Below, piece by piece: positions 9,001 to 18,751 of a stretch of 64,000 nt of DNA. The translations under genes and the position numbers were made by a program. Where the stretch lies: positions 3,006,501 to 3,070,500 of the forward strand of contig NZ_CP141588.1 in the NCBI RefSeq assembly GCF_035594035.1. The letters run 5' to 3'. Each line of letters starts with the position of its first letter. Position 1 is the first letter of the stretch. The notes below the pieces were generated by a model. It did no database searches, was not told the origin of the DNA, and saw only the letters and a program-made list of their open reading frames with translations. The DNA is from Sphingomonas sp. LY54. GTDB lineage: Bacteria; Pseudomonadota; Alphaproteobacteria; Sphingomonadales; Sphingomonadaceae.

Positions 9001-9849
9001 ATGATCAGAAGGTTCGGATTGCTCCTCCCCCTGCTCGCCGCCGGCGCGGCCCATGCGGCCGAGCCGGCGCGCGAGCGGACCGACGCGCCGCCGCTCGAGC
9101 CGTACAAGATCATCCTGGTCGGGGATTCGACCATGGCGCCGCACAGCGGCTGGGCCTCGGCCTTCTGCGACCGGCACGTCAAATCGTCGGTCGCCTGCCT
9201 CAATCTCGGCCGTGGCGGGCGCAGCACGCGCAGCTACCGCGCCGAGGGCTCGTGGGACATCGCGCTCGGCGAAGCGCGCGTTCCGGGCTACAAGGCGACC
9301 TACGTCCTCATCCAGTTCGCCCATAACGACCAATCGAAGGTGGCGGAGCGCTGGACCGACCTCGAGACCGAGTTTCCGGCCAATTTGCGACGCTACGTTG
9401 CCGAGGTGCGGGCCGCCGGGGCGATCCCGGTGCTGCTGACGCCGCTCACCCGCCGCGAATTCGCGCAGGGGCGCCTCAAGAGCAGCCTCGAGCCGTGGTC
9501 GACCGCGATCCGCAGCGTCGCGACCGAGCTCAAAGTGCCTTTGGTCGATCTCAACGCGCGCAGCGCTGCGGCGGTGGAGGCGATGGGCGCGGCGGAGGCG
9601 ACCAAGCTGGCGCAGGTGCCGCCGCTCCCCGCCGAACTGGCCGCCGCCAAGGCCGGAACCACCCTGAAGCCGCGCCCGGCGCCGCCCTCCGGGGAAGTGG
9701 CGGCAAGCGTCCAGGGCCCGCGCGGGCGCGTGACGCGCAAGTTCGACTACACCCATGTCGGGGCGGAGGGCGCCGCCCTGTTCGCGGCGATGGTGGCGCG
9801 CGATCTCGCGCTGGCCGCCCCCGCCCTGGGCAGCCAGCTCGTTCCCTGA
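9001..9849 (+). CDS. SGNH/GDSL esterase, rhamnogalacturonan-acetylesterase-like
   Basis: A 282-residue secreted esterase of the RGAE (CE12-like) group. Signal peptide 1-20 (AAGAAHAAE). The SGNH blocks are complete: GDST with Ser43, the Gly block LGRGGRST, Asn109 in FAHNDQ, and Asp249/His252 in FDYTHVG. It should remove acetyl groups from a polysaccharide. It is last in the alginate operon, 23 bases after the reductase, so acetylated (bacterial) alginate is an attractive substrate; pectin-type substrates are typical of characterised relatives. A roughly 50-residue insert rich in Ala/Pro (about 196-240) precedes the last block. Confidence 0.82.
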   Translation: MIRRFGLLLPLLAAGAAHAAEPARERTDAPPLEPYKIILVGDSTMAPHSGWASAFCDRHVKSSVACLNLGRGGRSTRSYRAEGSWDIALGEARVPGYKATYVLIQFAHNDQSKVAERWTDLETEFPANLRRYVAEVRAAGAIPVLLTPLTRREFAQGRLKSSLEPWSTAIRSVATELKVPLVDLNARSAAAVEAMGAAEATKLAQVPPLPAELAAAKAGTTLKPRPAPPSGEVAASVQGPRGRVTRKFDYTHVGAEGAALFAAMVARDLALAAPALGSQLVP

Positions 9850-9852
9850 CGC

Positions 9853-10884
9853 CTAGCGGCGGACGTCGAGCTCCCCGGCTGCGAAGGAATCGAGATCCTT
9901 CTGGCTGAACAGAGCCGCGTCGCCCGGAAGGCTGTGCTTCAGGCAGGTGAGGGCGAGCCCAGCTTCGACCGCTTTGGAATCGTCGCCGCTGCGGATCAGC
10001 TCGTGCAGCACGCCGGCCGCGAAGGCATCGCCGCCGCCGATCCGGTCGACGATCGCGCTGACTCGCACCTCGCGGGTCTGGAAGGCTTCCCCCGGCGTGT
10101 CGAGCCGCGCCGCGATCCGGTGCGCGTCGAACTGCTCGACGTGGCGCGCGGTCGAGGCGATGCGCTTGAGATTGGGGAAGGCGGCGAAGGCGGCCAAAGC
10201 GGCCTCGCGGCGCCGGTCCTCGCCATCGCCGCTGAACGGGCGGTCGAGCAGCAAGGCGATGTCGCGATGATTGCCGAAGAAGATGTCGGCCTCGCCCACC
10301 AGCGCGGTCAGCGTCTCGCGCGGCTTGCCGTCCCAGCGGTCCCAGAGGCGGGCTCGGTAATTGCCGTCGAACGAGACGGTGATACCCGCCGCCTTTGCCG
10401 CACGCGCCGCCGCCAGCGCCGCTTGCGCGCCGTTCGGCCCGAGTGCCGGGGTGATTCCGGAGAGATGGAGCAGGGTGGCACCCTGAAGGAGGGCGGCCCA
10501 GTCGTAATCGCCAGCACGCGCCTCGGCAAAGGCGCTGCCGAGCCGGTCGTAGACGATCTCCGAGGGGCGCAGCGATCCGCCCGAGACGACGTAATAGGCG
10601 CCCAGACGGCCGTCCGCGCGCGCGATCCGACGCGTGTCGACGCCGCGGGCGCGCAGCGAATCGAGCGCCGCGTCGCCGAGCGGGCCGGTGGGGAGCACCG
10701 ACAGCATCCGCGTCTCATGGCCGAGGCTCGCCAGCGCGACCGCGACATTCGCCTCGGCGCCGCCGAATCCCATTTCCAGCTTCGTCGCCTGACTCATCAG
10801 CGCATGCGCCGGCGTGCTCAGCCGCAACAGGATTTCGCCAAAGCATGCCACCGCGCCGTGCGCGCCGTCCGTTCCGATCTTCAT
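9853..10884 (-). CDS. kdgK: 2-dehydro-3-deoxygluconokinase (PfkB family)
   Basis: A 343-residue ribokinase/PfkB sugar kinase that phosphorylates KDG to KDPG with ATP, the step after DEH reduction. Evidence is the N-terminal GEILLRLSTPAHALM, the substrate-side motif FGGAEANVAVALASLG (PfkB signature 1), and the C-terminal anion-hole/catalytic motif RIGGGDAFAAGVL, with GGGD in place of the common GAGD. It points towards the SGNH gene (4 bases between stops) and is divergent from the TonB receptor, sharing a regulatory region with it. The next enzyme, KDPG aldolase, is not in this window. Confidence 0.9.
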   Translation of the reverse strand: MKIGTDGAHGAVACFGEILLRLSTPAHALMSQATKLEMGFGGAEANVAVALASLGHETRMLSVLPTGPLGDAALDSLRARGVDTRRIARADGRLGAYYVVSGGSLRPSEIVYDRLGSAFAEARAGDYDWAALLQGATLLHLSGITPALGPNGAQAALAAARAAKAAGITVSFDGNYRARLWDRWDGKPRETLTALVGEADIFFGNHRDIALLLDRPFSGDGEDRRREAALAAFAAFPNLKRIASTARHVEQFDAHRIAARLDTPGEAFQTREVRVSAIVDRIGGGDAFAAGVLHELIRSGDDSKAVEAGLALTCLKHSLPGDAALFSQKDLDSFAAGELDVRR

Positions 10885-10913
10885 ACGACCACTCCTAGCC
10901 GCCGGATGTCATT

Positions 10914-11000
10914 TGGACCAGAGCGGCAGTCAACTGGTAGGCACGGTAATTTCACAGTGGCATGACAGTTCGTATTGACAGGTATGAGCAAACTGGTCAG
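10914..11000. promoter_or_regulatory. Control region shared by kdgK and TonB receptor, with ACTGGT sites
   Basis: The 154-bp divergent gap holds TTGGACCA (10913-10920), CAACTGGTAG (10931-10940) and AACTGGTCAG (10991-11000). The last is identical in reverse complement to 2362-2371 before the lyase operon. The sites probably bind the GntR/FadR-type protein encoded at 14026; this link is inferred from shared motif and gene context. Confidence 0.45.
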
Positions 11001-11038
11001 CGTCAAACGCATAAAAAACATCCATCTGGGAGAGGTAT

Positions 11039-13933
11039 ATGCGTCCGCGGCCCGATCGCGCCCTTCGTCATTTCGATTTTCGGTCGGCGCTGCTCGCCAC
11101 GGCGGCGGTGCCGCTGCTGACGCTGGGCTCGCCGGCTTTCGCGCAGGACGCGCAGGCCGACGCGGTCGCGCTCGACGCGCCGGCCAGCGACGAAGCGATG
11201 GCCGCCGCGGACGAGGACATCGTCGTAACCGGCCTTCGCCAGACGATCCAGAGCTCGATCAACACCAAGCGCCTCGAAACCGCCGTCGTCGACGCATTGT
11301 CGTCCGAGGAAATCGGCGCGCTTCCGGCGCTGTCGGTCGGCGAGGCCATCCAGACCATCACCGGCGCGACCACGCACCGCGAAAAGGGCGGCGCTTCCGA
11401 GATCGCGATCCGCGGCCTCGGCCCGTTCCTCAGCAACGCGACGTTCAACGGCCGCGACGCCTCCAACGGCAGCGGCGACCGCTCGGTGAACTTCAACCAG
11501 TTCCCGTCCGAGCTGATCAACGGCATCAAGATCTACAAGACCCAGCAGGCCGATCTCGTCGAGGGTGGCGTCGCCGGCACGATCGAGCTCGAGACGCTGA
11601 AGCCGCTCGATTACGGCAAGCGCCGCATCCAGGCCGAATTCAAGGGCAGCTACAGCCCCTATCAGGACCGCATCTACCAGGAAGACGGCCTCGGCTGGCG
11701 CGGCACCATCAGCTATGTCGACCAGTTCTCGGCCGGCGCGCTCGGCGACTTCGGCATTTCGCTCGGCGTGCAGCGCAACAGCGTCGCCAACCCGGAAGAG
11801 ACCGTCGCCGGCAGCTCCACCTGGACCGCCTGCAGCCCGAACGCCGTCGTCAACGCCAATTGCACCGCGGTGACCCGCGAGCAGGCGGCCGCCGGCACGC
11901 CTTTCTTCCTCGCGCCCAACTCGATCGCCTTCCGCCAGATCAGCGAAAGCGACCGCCGCGACTCCCTCTTCGGCGCGCTCCAGTGGCAGCCCAACGATAC
12001 GATCGATATCAATCTCGACGTTCAATATTCCGACCGCAAATATGCGGAACAGCGCAACGACCTCAATTTCTCGGAGATGCGCTACCGCCTGCGCAACGTC
12101 CAATTTGACGAGAATGGCGTCATCACGCGCGCCGAGGGCAGAAGCTCGATCGAAACGGTCTCGACCCTGCTGGAGCGCGGCGAGGAATATCTCGGCGGCG
12201 GCCTCGACATCTCGTTCAAGCCGGTCGACCGGCTGACGCTGAGGGCGGACCTGTCCTATTCGCGCACCAAGCGCTCGGAAATTGAGCGCTCCGTGCGTCT
12301 CCGCACCGACGCGCTTGACGTTTACGGCAATCGCACCGCAATCGGCGATCAGCGCATCCCCTATGTCTACGAAGTGCTGGACGGCAATTTCGCGCCGACC
12401 ATTACCGTCGATCCGCGTTTCGATATCACCAACCACAATCTGTTCAGCGACGACACCCGCATCCGCCGCGACCAGCAGGACCGCAACAACAAGATTCTCG
12501 CCGGCCGCTTCGACGCGACCTACGAGGTCGACGGCGCGTTCCTCAGCAAGCTCGATGCCGGCGTCCGTTACTCGCGCCTGACCTACAATGATTTCGACGA
12601 CCGCGTGGAAGTGAACCTCGACACTCCGGCGGCCGAGAGCGCGGCCAACCTCGCCTGCCGCACCATCTTCCAGCAGCGCGATTACCTCAGCGCCGCCGAA
12701 GGCAATACTATCAACAATTGGGCGACGTTCGATCCGCTCTGCCTGGTCCAGAGCCACATGGGCACCGACGATCCGGGCCGTAATGCGGACATCCGCGACC
12801 CGGCCAACCGCGATGTGACCGAGAACACTCTGTCCGCCTACGTGATGGCCTCGTACGATTCCGATCTCGGCAACATGCCCATCCGCGGCAATGTCGGCGT
12901 CCGCGTCGTCAACACCAAGGTCCGGTCGGACGGCCTGCGCAGCGGCATCGTCGTGGTGCACAATACCGACGGCTCGATCCGTCTGGTCTCTAATGACGAT
13001 TACGCAACCGTCACCACCGAGCACGAGACCACCCGCTTCCTGCCGAGCGCCAACGCCATCTTCGAGATCCAACCCGACCTGCTGCTGCGCCTCGCCGCCT
13101 ACCGGGCAATGTCGAAGCCCGCGCCGAGCGCGCTGGGCGCCGGCCGCGCGATCTCCGTCAGCGGAAGCAACGTCACCTCGATCGGGGACGCGATCAGCGA
13201 AATCAAAGCGAACGGGAGCCCGCGCCTCGAGCCGCTGATGTCGTGGAACGCGGACGCGTCGCTCGAATATTACCTCAACAAGGATTCGATGTTCTCGGGC
13301 GCGCTCTACTACAAGAAGTTCAACGGTGGCTTCATCCCGGTCCGCTACGACGAGCAGTTCGTGATCGACGGCGAGAACGTCACCGTTCCGGTCGTGCAAA
13401 CCGCCAACAGCGACCGCAAGAGCCGGATCTGGGGCTATGAGCTGACGCTCACCCACCGCTTCTCGTGGTTGCCGGGCGCCCTCAGCGGTCTCGGCACCAA
13501 GCTCAGCTACAATTATGCCAACTCGAATTTCGAGAATGAGGACGTAAACCTCGGCGACATAATGGATCCCGTCACGGGCGTGATCACCGAGGGCATGATC
13601 CCGCCGGCCAATATCAGCGGCTTCTCCAAGCACGTATTGTCGGCGCAGGCTTATTACCAGCTCGGCGGCCTCTCGCTGCAGGCGATCTACAACTACCGCT
13701 CCAATTATTATCAGGACTTCGTCGGCGGCAACACGCAGCTTCGCTACGTGCGCGGCAACGACACCGTAGACTTCCGGGCGTCGTACGACCTCAACCGCAA
13801 CGTCCAGCTGAAGTTCGAAGCGGTCAACATCTTCGACGAACCAAAGGTGACCGACATGCCGGTCCAGGGCAGCATCCGCCAATATCATTATTATGGCGCG
13901 CGCTACTTCATGGGCGTCCGCTTCCGGATCTGA
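11039..13933 (+). CDS. TonB-dependent receptor, probable alginate oligosaccharide importer
   Basis: A 964-residue outer-membrane receptor using TonB/ExbBD energy for uptake. Signal peptide to about residue 34 (GSPAFAQ), a TonB-box-like DEDIVVTGLRQTI around 60, a plug domain (LSVGEAIQTITGATTHREKG, then EIAIRGLGPFLSNATFNGRD), and a 22-strand barrel ending with the outer-membrane signal YFMGVRFRI. The N-terminus and plug resemble the Caulobacter/Xanthomonas carbohydrate receptors (TIGR01782-like). Set between kdgK and the GntR regulator and sharing ACTGGT sites with the lyase operon, it most likely imports alginate oligomers. A strong terminator follows directly. Confidence 0.88.
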   Translation: MRPRPDRALRHFDFRSALLATAAVPLLTLGSPAFAQDAQADAVALDAPASDEAMAAADEDIVVTGLRQTIQSSINTKRLETAVVDALSSEEIGALPALSVGEAIQTITGATTHREKGGASEIAIRGLGPFLSNATFNGRDASNGSGDRSVNFNQFPSELINGIKIYKTQQADLVEGGVAGTIELETLKPLDYGKRRIQAEFKGSYSPYQDRIYQEDGLGWRGTISYVDQFSAGALGDFGISLGVQRNSVANPEETVAGSSTWTACSPNAVVNANCTAVTREQAAAGTPFFLAPNSIAFRQISESDRRDSLFGALQWQPNDTIDINLDVQYSDRKYAEQRNDLNFSEMRYRLRNVQFDENGVITRAEGRSSIETVSTLLERGEEYLGGGLDISFKPVDRLTLRADLSYSRTKRSEIERSVRLRTDALDVYGNRTAIGDQRIPYVYEVLDGNFAPTITVDPRFDITNHNLFSDDTRIRRDQQDRNNKILAGRFDATYEVDGAFLSKLDAGVRYSRLTYNDFDDRVEVNLDTPAAESAANLACRTIFQQRDYLSAAEGNTINNWATFDPLCLVQSHMGTDDPGRNADIRDPANRDVTENTLSAYVMASYDSDLGNMPIRGNVGVRVVNTKVRSDGLRSGIVVVHNTDGSIRLVSNDDYATVTTEHETTRFLPSANAIFEIQPDLLLRLAAYRAMSKPAPSALGAGRAISVSGSNVTSIGDAISEIKANGSPRLEPLMSWNADASLEYYLNKDSMFSGALYYKKFNGGFIPVRYDEQFVIDGENVTVPVVQTANSDRKSRIWGYELTLTHRFSWLPGALSGLGTKLSYNYANSNFENEDVNLGDIMDPVTGVITEGMIPPANISGFSKHVLSAQAYYQLGGLSLQAIYNYRSNYYQDFVGGNTQLRYVRGNDTVDFRASYDLNRNVQLKFEAVNIFDEPKVTDMPVQGSIRQYHYYGARYFMGVRFRI

Positions 13934-13939
13934 CGGGTA

Positions 13940-13967
13940 GGGGAGCGGGTTTCCGCTCCCCTTTTCC
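13940..13967 (+). terminator. Rho-independent terminator after TonB receptor
   Basis: A perfect 9-bp GC-rich stem, GGGGAGCGG / CCGCTCCCC with a 4-base loop, is followed by TTTTCCTT. It starts 7 bases after the receptor stop codon and separates it from the GntR gene. Confidence 0.85.
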
Positions 13968-14025
13968 TTGCAAGGGTCAGGCAAAGCGGTAAGTATTCCC
14001 GGAACGCAGAGGGGAAGCGGACAAG

Positions 14026-14775
14026 ATGGCGGACCGGCGCTTGTTTCAGGATATCGTCGAGCGGATCACGGCGCTCATCGAGGAGGGCGTGTTCCCTCCA
14101 GGGTCGCGGCTGCCCGGCGAGCGCGAGCTTGCCGAGCGCTTCGGCGTCAGCCGCGTCACGATCCGCGAAGCCGAGATCGCCCTCCAGGCGATCGGCAAGG
14201 TCAAGATCAAGACCGGGTCGGGCGTATACGTCTCCGACGGCAGCGTCTCCGGTCTGGACGAGCTTCCCCAGGTTAGCGCGTTCGAACTGACCGAGGCACG
14301 GTCGCTGTTCGAATCCGAGGCGGCGGCGCTGGCCGCGCCGATCATCTCGCAGGAAGGCCTGCAGCGGCTCGACGAACTGCTGGTGGAAATGGCCAAGGAC
14401 GACGCGACCGGCGACCAGGGCCCGAACAACGCGGACCGCGAATTCCACATGATGATCGCCTCGGCCTCCGGCAACGCGGCGATCAGCTACGTCATCCAGA
14501 CTTTGTGGCGGCTGCGGGACGAAGTGCCCGGCGTGCGCGCGGCTTATGATTCCGTGTGTCATCACGACGGCAATTCGCGCCATCGCGAGCATGCCGACGT
14601 CGTTGAGGCCCTGAAGAAACGGGACCCGTCCGGTGCGCGGCTGGCGATGCGCCGCCACTTCAACCGCCTGCTCGAGGCCATGCTCGACGCGAGCGAGGAA
14701 CGGCAGATCGAGGAACTGCGCCAGCGCTCGGCCGAAAGCCGCGCGCGTTTCCTGATCAGCGCCAAGCTGAGCTGA
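14026..14775 (+). CDS. GntR family regulator, FadR/FCD subfamily
   Basis: A 249-residue repressor. N-terminal winged helix (residues about 8-75) with the GntR core PGSRLPGERELAERFGVSRV and TIREAEIALQAIGKVK; C-terminal helical FCD domain with likely metal/ligand histidines in NADREFHMMIAS and SRHREHADVVEAL. FCD proteins bind sugar acids or other small acids. Placed just after the alginate receptor, it is the natural candidate to control the locus, releasing operators when a pathway intermediate such as KDG or KDPG accumulates. Effector and sites are inferred. Confidence 0.88.
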   Translation: MADRRLFQDIVERITALIEEGVFPPGSRLPGERELAERFGVSRVTIREAEIALQAIGKVKIKTGSGVYVSDGSVSGLDELPQVSAFELTEARSLFESEAAALAAPIISQEGLQRLDELLVEMAKDDATGDQGPNNADREFHMMIASASGNAAISYVIQTLWRLRDEVPGVRAAYDSVCHHDGNSRHREHADVVEALKKRDPSGARLAMRRHFNRLLEAMLDASEERQIEELRQRSAESRARFLISAKLS

Positions 14776-14833
14776 ACGACCGAGCGGGGGAGGGCTCCGG
14801 GCCCGCCCACCGTCGTTGATCGTTGAGAGATAT

Positions 14834-15298
14834 ATGAGCGTAGCATTCCGCCGCGAGAGCGATGAAGAGCATCTCGAGCCGCGTTTCGAGCTGCCGATCC
14901 CGGCTGGTCCCAATTTCGTCACGCCCACCGGCCTTGCCCTTATCGAGGCGCGGGTGGGGGAGTTGGAAGCCGTCGTGGCGCAGGAGAAGGAGCCGATGCG
15001 CCTGGCCGAGGCGCAGCGCGATCTGCGCTACTGGCGGACGAGGCTTGCGACCTCCTTGCCCGGGCCGACGCCGCCCGAGGGCGAGGTGGGGTTCGGCTCC
15101 CGCGTCCGCTTTCGCATGAAGGGGACGATACGCACGCTCGACATCGTCGGCGACGACGAGGCGGACCCGCCTGAAGGCCGCATCGCCTTCTCCGCGCCTT
15201 TGGCCCGTGCGCTGATCGGCGCCGAGGCCGGCGACATGGCCGACTTCGGCGGCGAGACCGACGCGATCGAGGTGATCGAGGTCGCGCCCATCGCCTGA
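14834..15298 (+). CDS. GreA/GreB-family transcription elongation factor-like protein
   Basis: A 154-residue protein whose C-terminal part matches the Gre FKBP-like domain: GEVGFGSRVRFRMKGTIRTL, DIVGDDEADPPEGRIAFSAP, then LARALIGAEAGDMADF. The N-terminal part has TPTGLALIEARVGEL and a charged helical stretch, as in the Gre coiled coil, though shorter than in GreA. It would act on backtracked RNA polymerase or, as with some short paralogues, in another RNA polymerase-linked role. The start at 14834 (MSVAFRRES) follows GAGAGA; an ATG 18 bases upstream is possible. It stands alone between the GntR gene and the DUF808 gene. Confidence 0.82.
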   Translation: MSVAFRRESDEEHLEPRFELPIPAGPNFVTPTGLALIEARVGELEAVVAQEKEPMRLAEAQRDLRYWRTRLATSLPGPTPPEGEVGFGSRVRFRMKGTIRTLDIVGDDEADPPEGRIAFSAPLARALIGAEAGDMADFGGETDAIEVIEVAPIA

Positions 15299-15376
15299 CG
15301 CTGGCTTTTTTCCGGGGAAGGAGCCAAGCCCGCGGCGGACCGTTCATCGCGGACGCAAAAGCAAAAAGGGGGGCGA

Positions 15377-16300
<924 letters not shown>

Positions 16301-16309
16301 GGCCGCGGT

Positions 16310-16888
16310 TCAGGGGCGGTCGCGGGCGATCGCGACCTGGGCGAAGCCCGTTGCCAGGAAGCTGGCGGCGAGGATCAGAGCGAAGGACGCGACCAGCTCG
16401 GGGGTCGGCCCGAACAGGCTGATGACGAAGGCCGCCACCGGCAGGCCGGCGACCAGCGCGAGACCGAGCAGGATGTCTGCCGTTCCGCTCAACGCCACCC
16501 ATTTCACTGCCCGGATCTCGCGCATGCGCAAGGCGGCGACGAGCATCCAGGCGCCGCGGACGAGCAGCCACGCCATGACGACGTCGGCAACGCGGAAGAA
16601 GTGCGCGAAGGGCTGGACGATGAAGAGCAGGCCGGCGGCGGCCGTGATCAGGCCCGCGCCGGTCGCGGCGTTGCCGACCGGGCCGGGCCTGTGCCTGAGG
16701 CCGAACGCCAGCTCCGCCAGGCCGGCGAGGAACAGCAGCCAGCCGACCACGCCGCCGCGTGGCGCCCAGTCGATGACGGGGAGCAGCAAAGCCGTCGCCG
16801 CCAGGATCAAAGTCAGCAGCCCGCAGCCGAGCGCCCACGCCGAATGCCGTCGCGCCGGCGCGGTTGCTGCTGCCTCACTCATATCCAC
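16310..16888 (-). CDS. HdeD-like (DUF308) membrane protein
   Basis: A 192-residue protein with six predicted transmembrane helices in the paired pattern of the DUF308/HdeD acid-resistance family, e.g. WALGCGLLTLILAATALLLP and GGVVGWLLFLAGLAELAFGL. HdeD is associated with acid resistance in E. coli; function here is inferred only from the fold. It is convergent with the DUF808 gene. MDMSEAAAT gives two possible Met starts (16888 or 16882). Confidence 0.75.
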   Translation of the reverse strand: MDMSEAAATAPARRHSAWALGCGLLTLILAATALLLPVIDWAPRGGVVGWLLFLAGLAELAFGLRHRPGPVGNAATGAGLITAAAGLLFIVQPFAHFFRVADVVMAWLLVRGAWMLVAALRMREIRAVKWVALSGTADILLGLALVAGLPVAAFVISLFGPTPELVASFALILAASFLATGFAQVAIARDRP

Positions 16889-17047
16889 CGGGACCTCTTC
16901 GACCGTGCCTTTCGGGGTGCGCCCCTACTGTCGAAGCGCGGACGGAGCCCGGAGGTTCCGGCGCCCTGCGCGGCGCCAGGGATATTGCGCCACCTTTGCA
17001 CGTTGACCGATCGACGCGCCCGCCGACGCACGAAAGGAATTCAGAGC

Positions 17048-17206
17048 ATGGATCGGACAGATGAACGACCGGAGGCCGCACCGCCATCGACCGGGGGCGC
17101 ACCGAGCCAGCCATCGCCCCGCAAGCGGCATCAGGAGGACTTGCTCGACGAGGGGCTGCGCGAGACCTTCCCGGCGAGCGACCCGGTGAGCGTGTCCAAA
17201 GTCTGA
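17048..17206 (+). CDS. Small conserved hypothetical protein (52 aa) before dps
   Basis: Encodes 52 residues, polar and proline-rich at the N-terminus and ending in QEDLLDEGLRETFPASDPV. I recognise this ending from small proteins common in Sphingomonadales and Rhizobiales; no function is known. It is 20 bases upstream of the Dps gene on the same strand and is probably co-transcribed with it, pointing to stress-related expression. No membrane segment or Cys residues are seen. Confidence 0.7.
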   Translation: MDRTDERPEAAPPSTGGAPSQPSPRKRHQEDLLDEGLRETFPASDPVSVSKV

Positions 17207-17226
17207 CGAAGGAAAAGGAGAGGACC

Positions 17227-17721
17227 ATGGCGACGCCTGCGAAACTCAAGACTCCGACCGACCTCGAGCGCAATTCGGCGCGGTCGGTGGCCGATGCGCT
17301 GAACGCGATCCTCGCCGACAGCTATGCCCTTTTCCTCAAGACCAAGAATTTCCACTGGCACGTCTCGGGCCCGCATTTCCGCGATTATCATCTGATGTTC
17401 GACGAGCAGGCGGCGCAGATCCTCGCGATCACCGACGCCATCGCCGAGCGCGTGCGCAAGACCGGCGGCACGACCCTGCGCTCGATCGGCCATATCGCGC
17501 GCCTGCAGCGGATCGAGGACAATGACGCGGACTTCATGAGCGCCGCCGACATGCTGACCGAATTGCACCGCGACAATCTCAAACTCGTGGAGATGTTGCG
17601 AGAGGCCAAGGAGACGGTCGACGCCGCCGGCGACAACGCGACGGCGGGCATGCTCGACGACTGGACCGACCTCGCCGAGGAACGGGCCTGGTTCCTGTTC
17701 GCGACCAGCCGCGGGGCCTAG
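17227..17721 (+). CDS. dps: Dps-family DNA-protecting ferritin
   Basis: A 164-residue Dps-type mini-ferritin that stores iron and protects DNA from peroxide by using H2O2 to oxidise Fe(II). The intersubunit ferroxidase motif is present: KTKNFHWHVSGPHFRDYHLM followed by FDEQAAQI (conserved His, Asp and Glu). The four-helix-bundle length is normal. The N-terminal tail has several Lys residues (MATPAKLKT) that could contact DNA. Good ribosome site AAGGAGAGG upstream. Convergent with the MscS gene, 6 bases between stops. Confidence 0.92.
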   Translation: MATPAKLKTPTDLERNSARSVADALNAILADSYALFLKTKNFHWHVSGPHFRDYHLMFDEQAAQILAITDAIAERVRKTGGTTLRSIGHIARLQRIEDNDADFMSAADMLTELHRDNLKLVEMLREAKETVDAAGDNATAGMLDDWTDLAEERAWFLFATSRGA

Positions 17722-17727
17722 ACCAGC

Positions 17728-18678
17728 TCAGGCGTCGGACGGCGGGCCCGCGAGCTTGTCGGGGCCATGATGTTCGATCTCGGCCCGAACCAGATTGACC
17801 TGGGTCGGGAAGGGCAGTTCGATCCCGTTGGCACGGCAGGCGTCATGGATGGCGAGCAGCACCGCGCCCTTGGCCTTGATCTGCTCGAGCACGGTCGGGC
17901 CCGCCCCGAACACCATGAACAGGTCGATCGAATAATCGTTGAGCGACTGGATCACGACCGCGGGTTCTGGCGTCTCGGAGACCCCCTCGGCCGACTTGAT
18001 CGCCTCCCGGATGATTGCCATCGCGCGGCGGGGGTCGCCGCCATAGGCGATCGAAAGCGTGTAGTTTGCCGTACGATAATCGCAGTCGGTGTTGACCGTG
18101 ATGGCGTTGGTGAAGATCATCGTGTTCGGGATGACTATGAGGCGCCGGTCGATCGTCCGGATATGGGTGGCGCGCATTTCCACCTCTTCGACCACGCCTT
18201 CATATTCGCCGTCGCCGACGATGATCTCGTCGCCCGTGCGATAGGGTTCGCGGATGAGCAGGATGATGCCCGCCACGAGATTCTGGAGGATGTCCCTGAA
18301 CGCGAAGCCGAGCGCGATCGAGCCGAAGCCGAGCAGCGACAATATGCTGGTGGGGTTGATGCCCGGGAACAGGAGCACGAGCGCAAGCAGACCGACCGCG
18401 AGCATCGTGGTCCCGATCGCCACTGCGCCCAGCAGGCGGCCGAGGTCCGGCCGGCCGCGGCGATCGAGCCGGCGGAAGATGGTGCGGGCCAGCAATCGGC
18501 CGAGTATCCACGCGGCAACGATGGCCAGGACGAAACCGATGATTTCGGGGATCTTGAGCAGCAATTCGTTGACCGACGCCCAGAAGCCGGCCTCGACGCG
18601 CTCGCCGGTAGTGCGGATGAGCTCGCTGGCCTCGGCGGCGCCGGCCGCCGCGTTCGCCGCGGGCTCGGATGTGCTCAT
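17728..18678 (-). CDS. Small-conductance mechanosensitive channel (MscS family)
   Basis: A 316-residue inner-membrane channel that opens on membrane tension after osmotic downshock. Three hydrophobic helices occupy about 35-130. The pore helix region (ILSLLGFGSIALGFAFRDIL) is followed by QNLVAGIILLIREPYRTGDE, the beta-domain motif VVEEVEMRATHIRTIDRRLI and PNTMIFTNAI, then the C-terminal alpha/beta domain. All are MscS hallmarks and length is close to E. coli MscS (286). It is one of two MscS paralogues in the window. Confidence 0.92.
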   Translation of the reverse strand: MSTSEPAANAAAGAAEASELIRTTGERVEAGFWASVNELLLKIPEIIGFVLAIVAAWILGRLLARTIFRRLDRRGRPDLGRLLGAVAIGTTMLAVGLLALVLLFPGINPTSILSLLGFGSIALGFAFRDILQNLVAGIILLIREPYRTGDEIIVGDGEYEGVVEEVEMRATHIRTIDRRLIVIPNTMIFTNAITVNTDCDYRTANYTLSIAYGGDPRRAMAIIREAIKSAEGVSETPEPAVVIQSLNDYSIDLFMVFGAGPTVLEQIKAKGAVLLAIHDACRANGIELPFPTQVNLVRAEIEHHGPDKLAGPPSDA

Positions 18679-18751
18679 GGCCGGTCGGTCGGCGGGAGGG
18701 TCAGAATGCGCTCACCATTTTTCATCCTTACCCGCTCCTTCGGCCCGGCCT

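Noticed and set aside
11003..13984. 993-codon minus-strand frame
   Set aside because: It is antisense to the TonB receptor, has no start signal or domain, and shows only high-GC codon bias.
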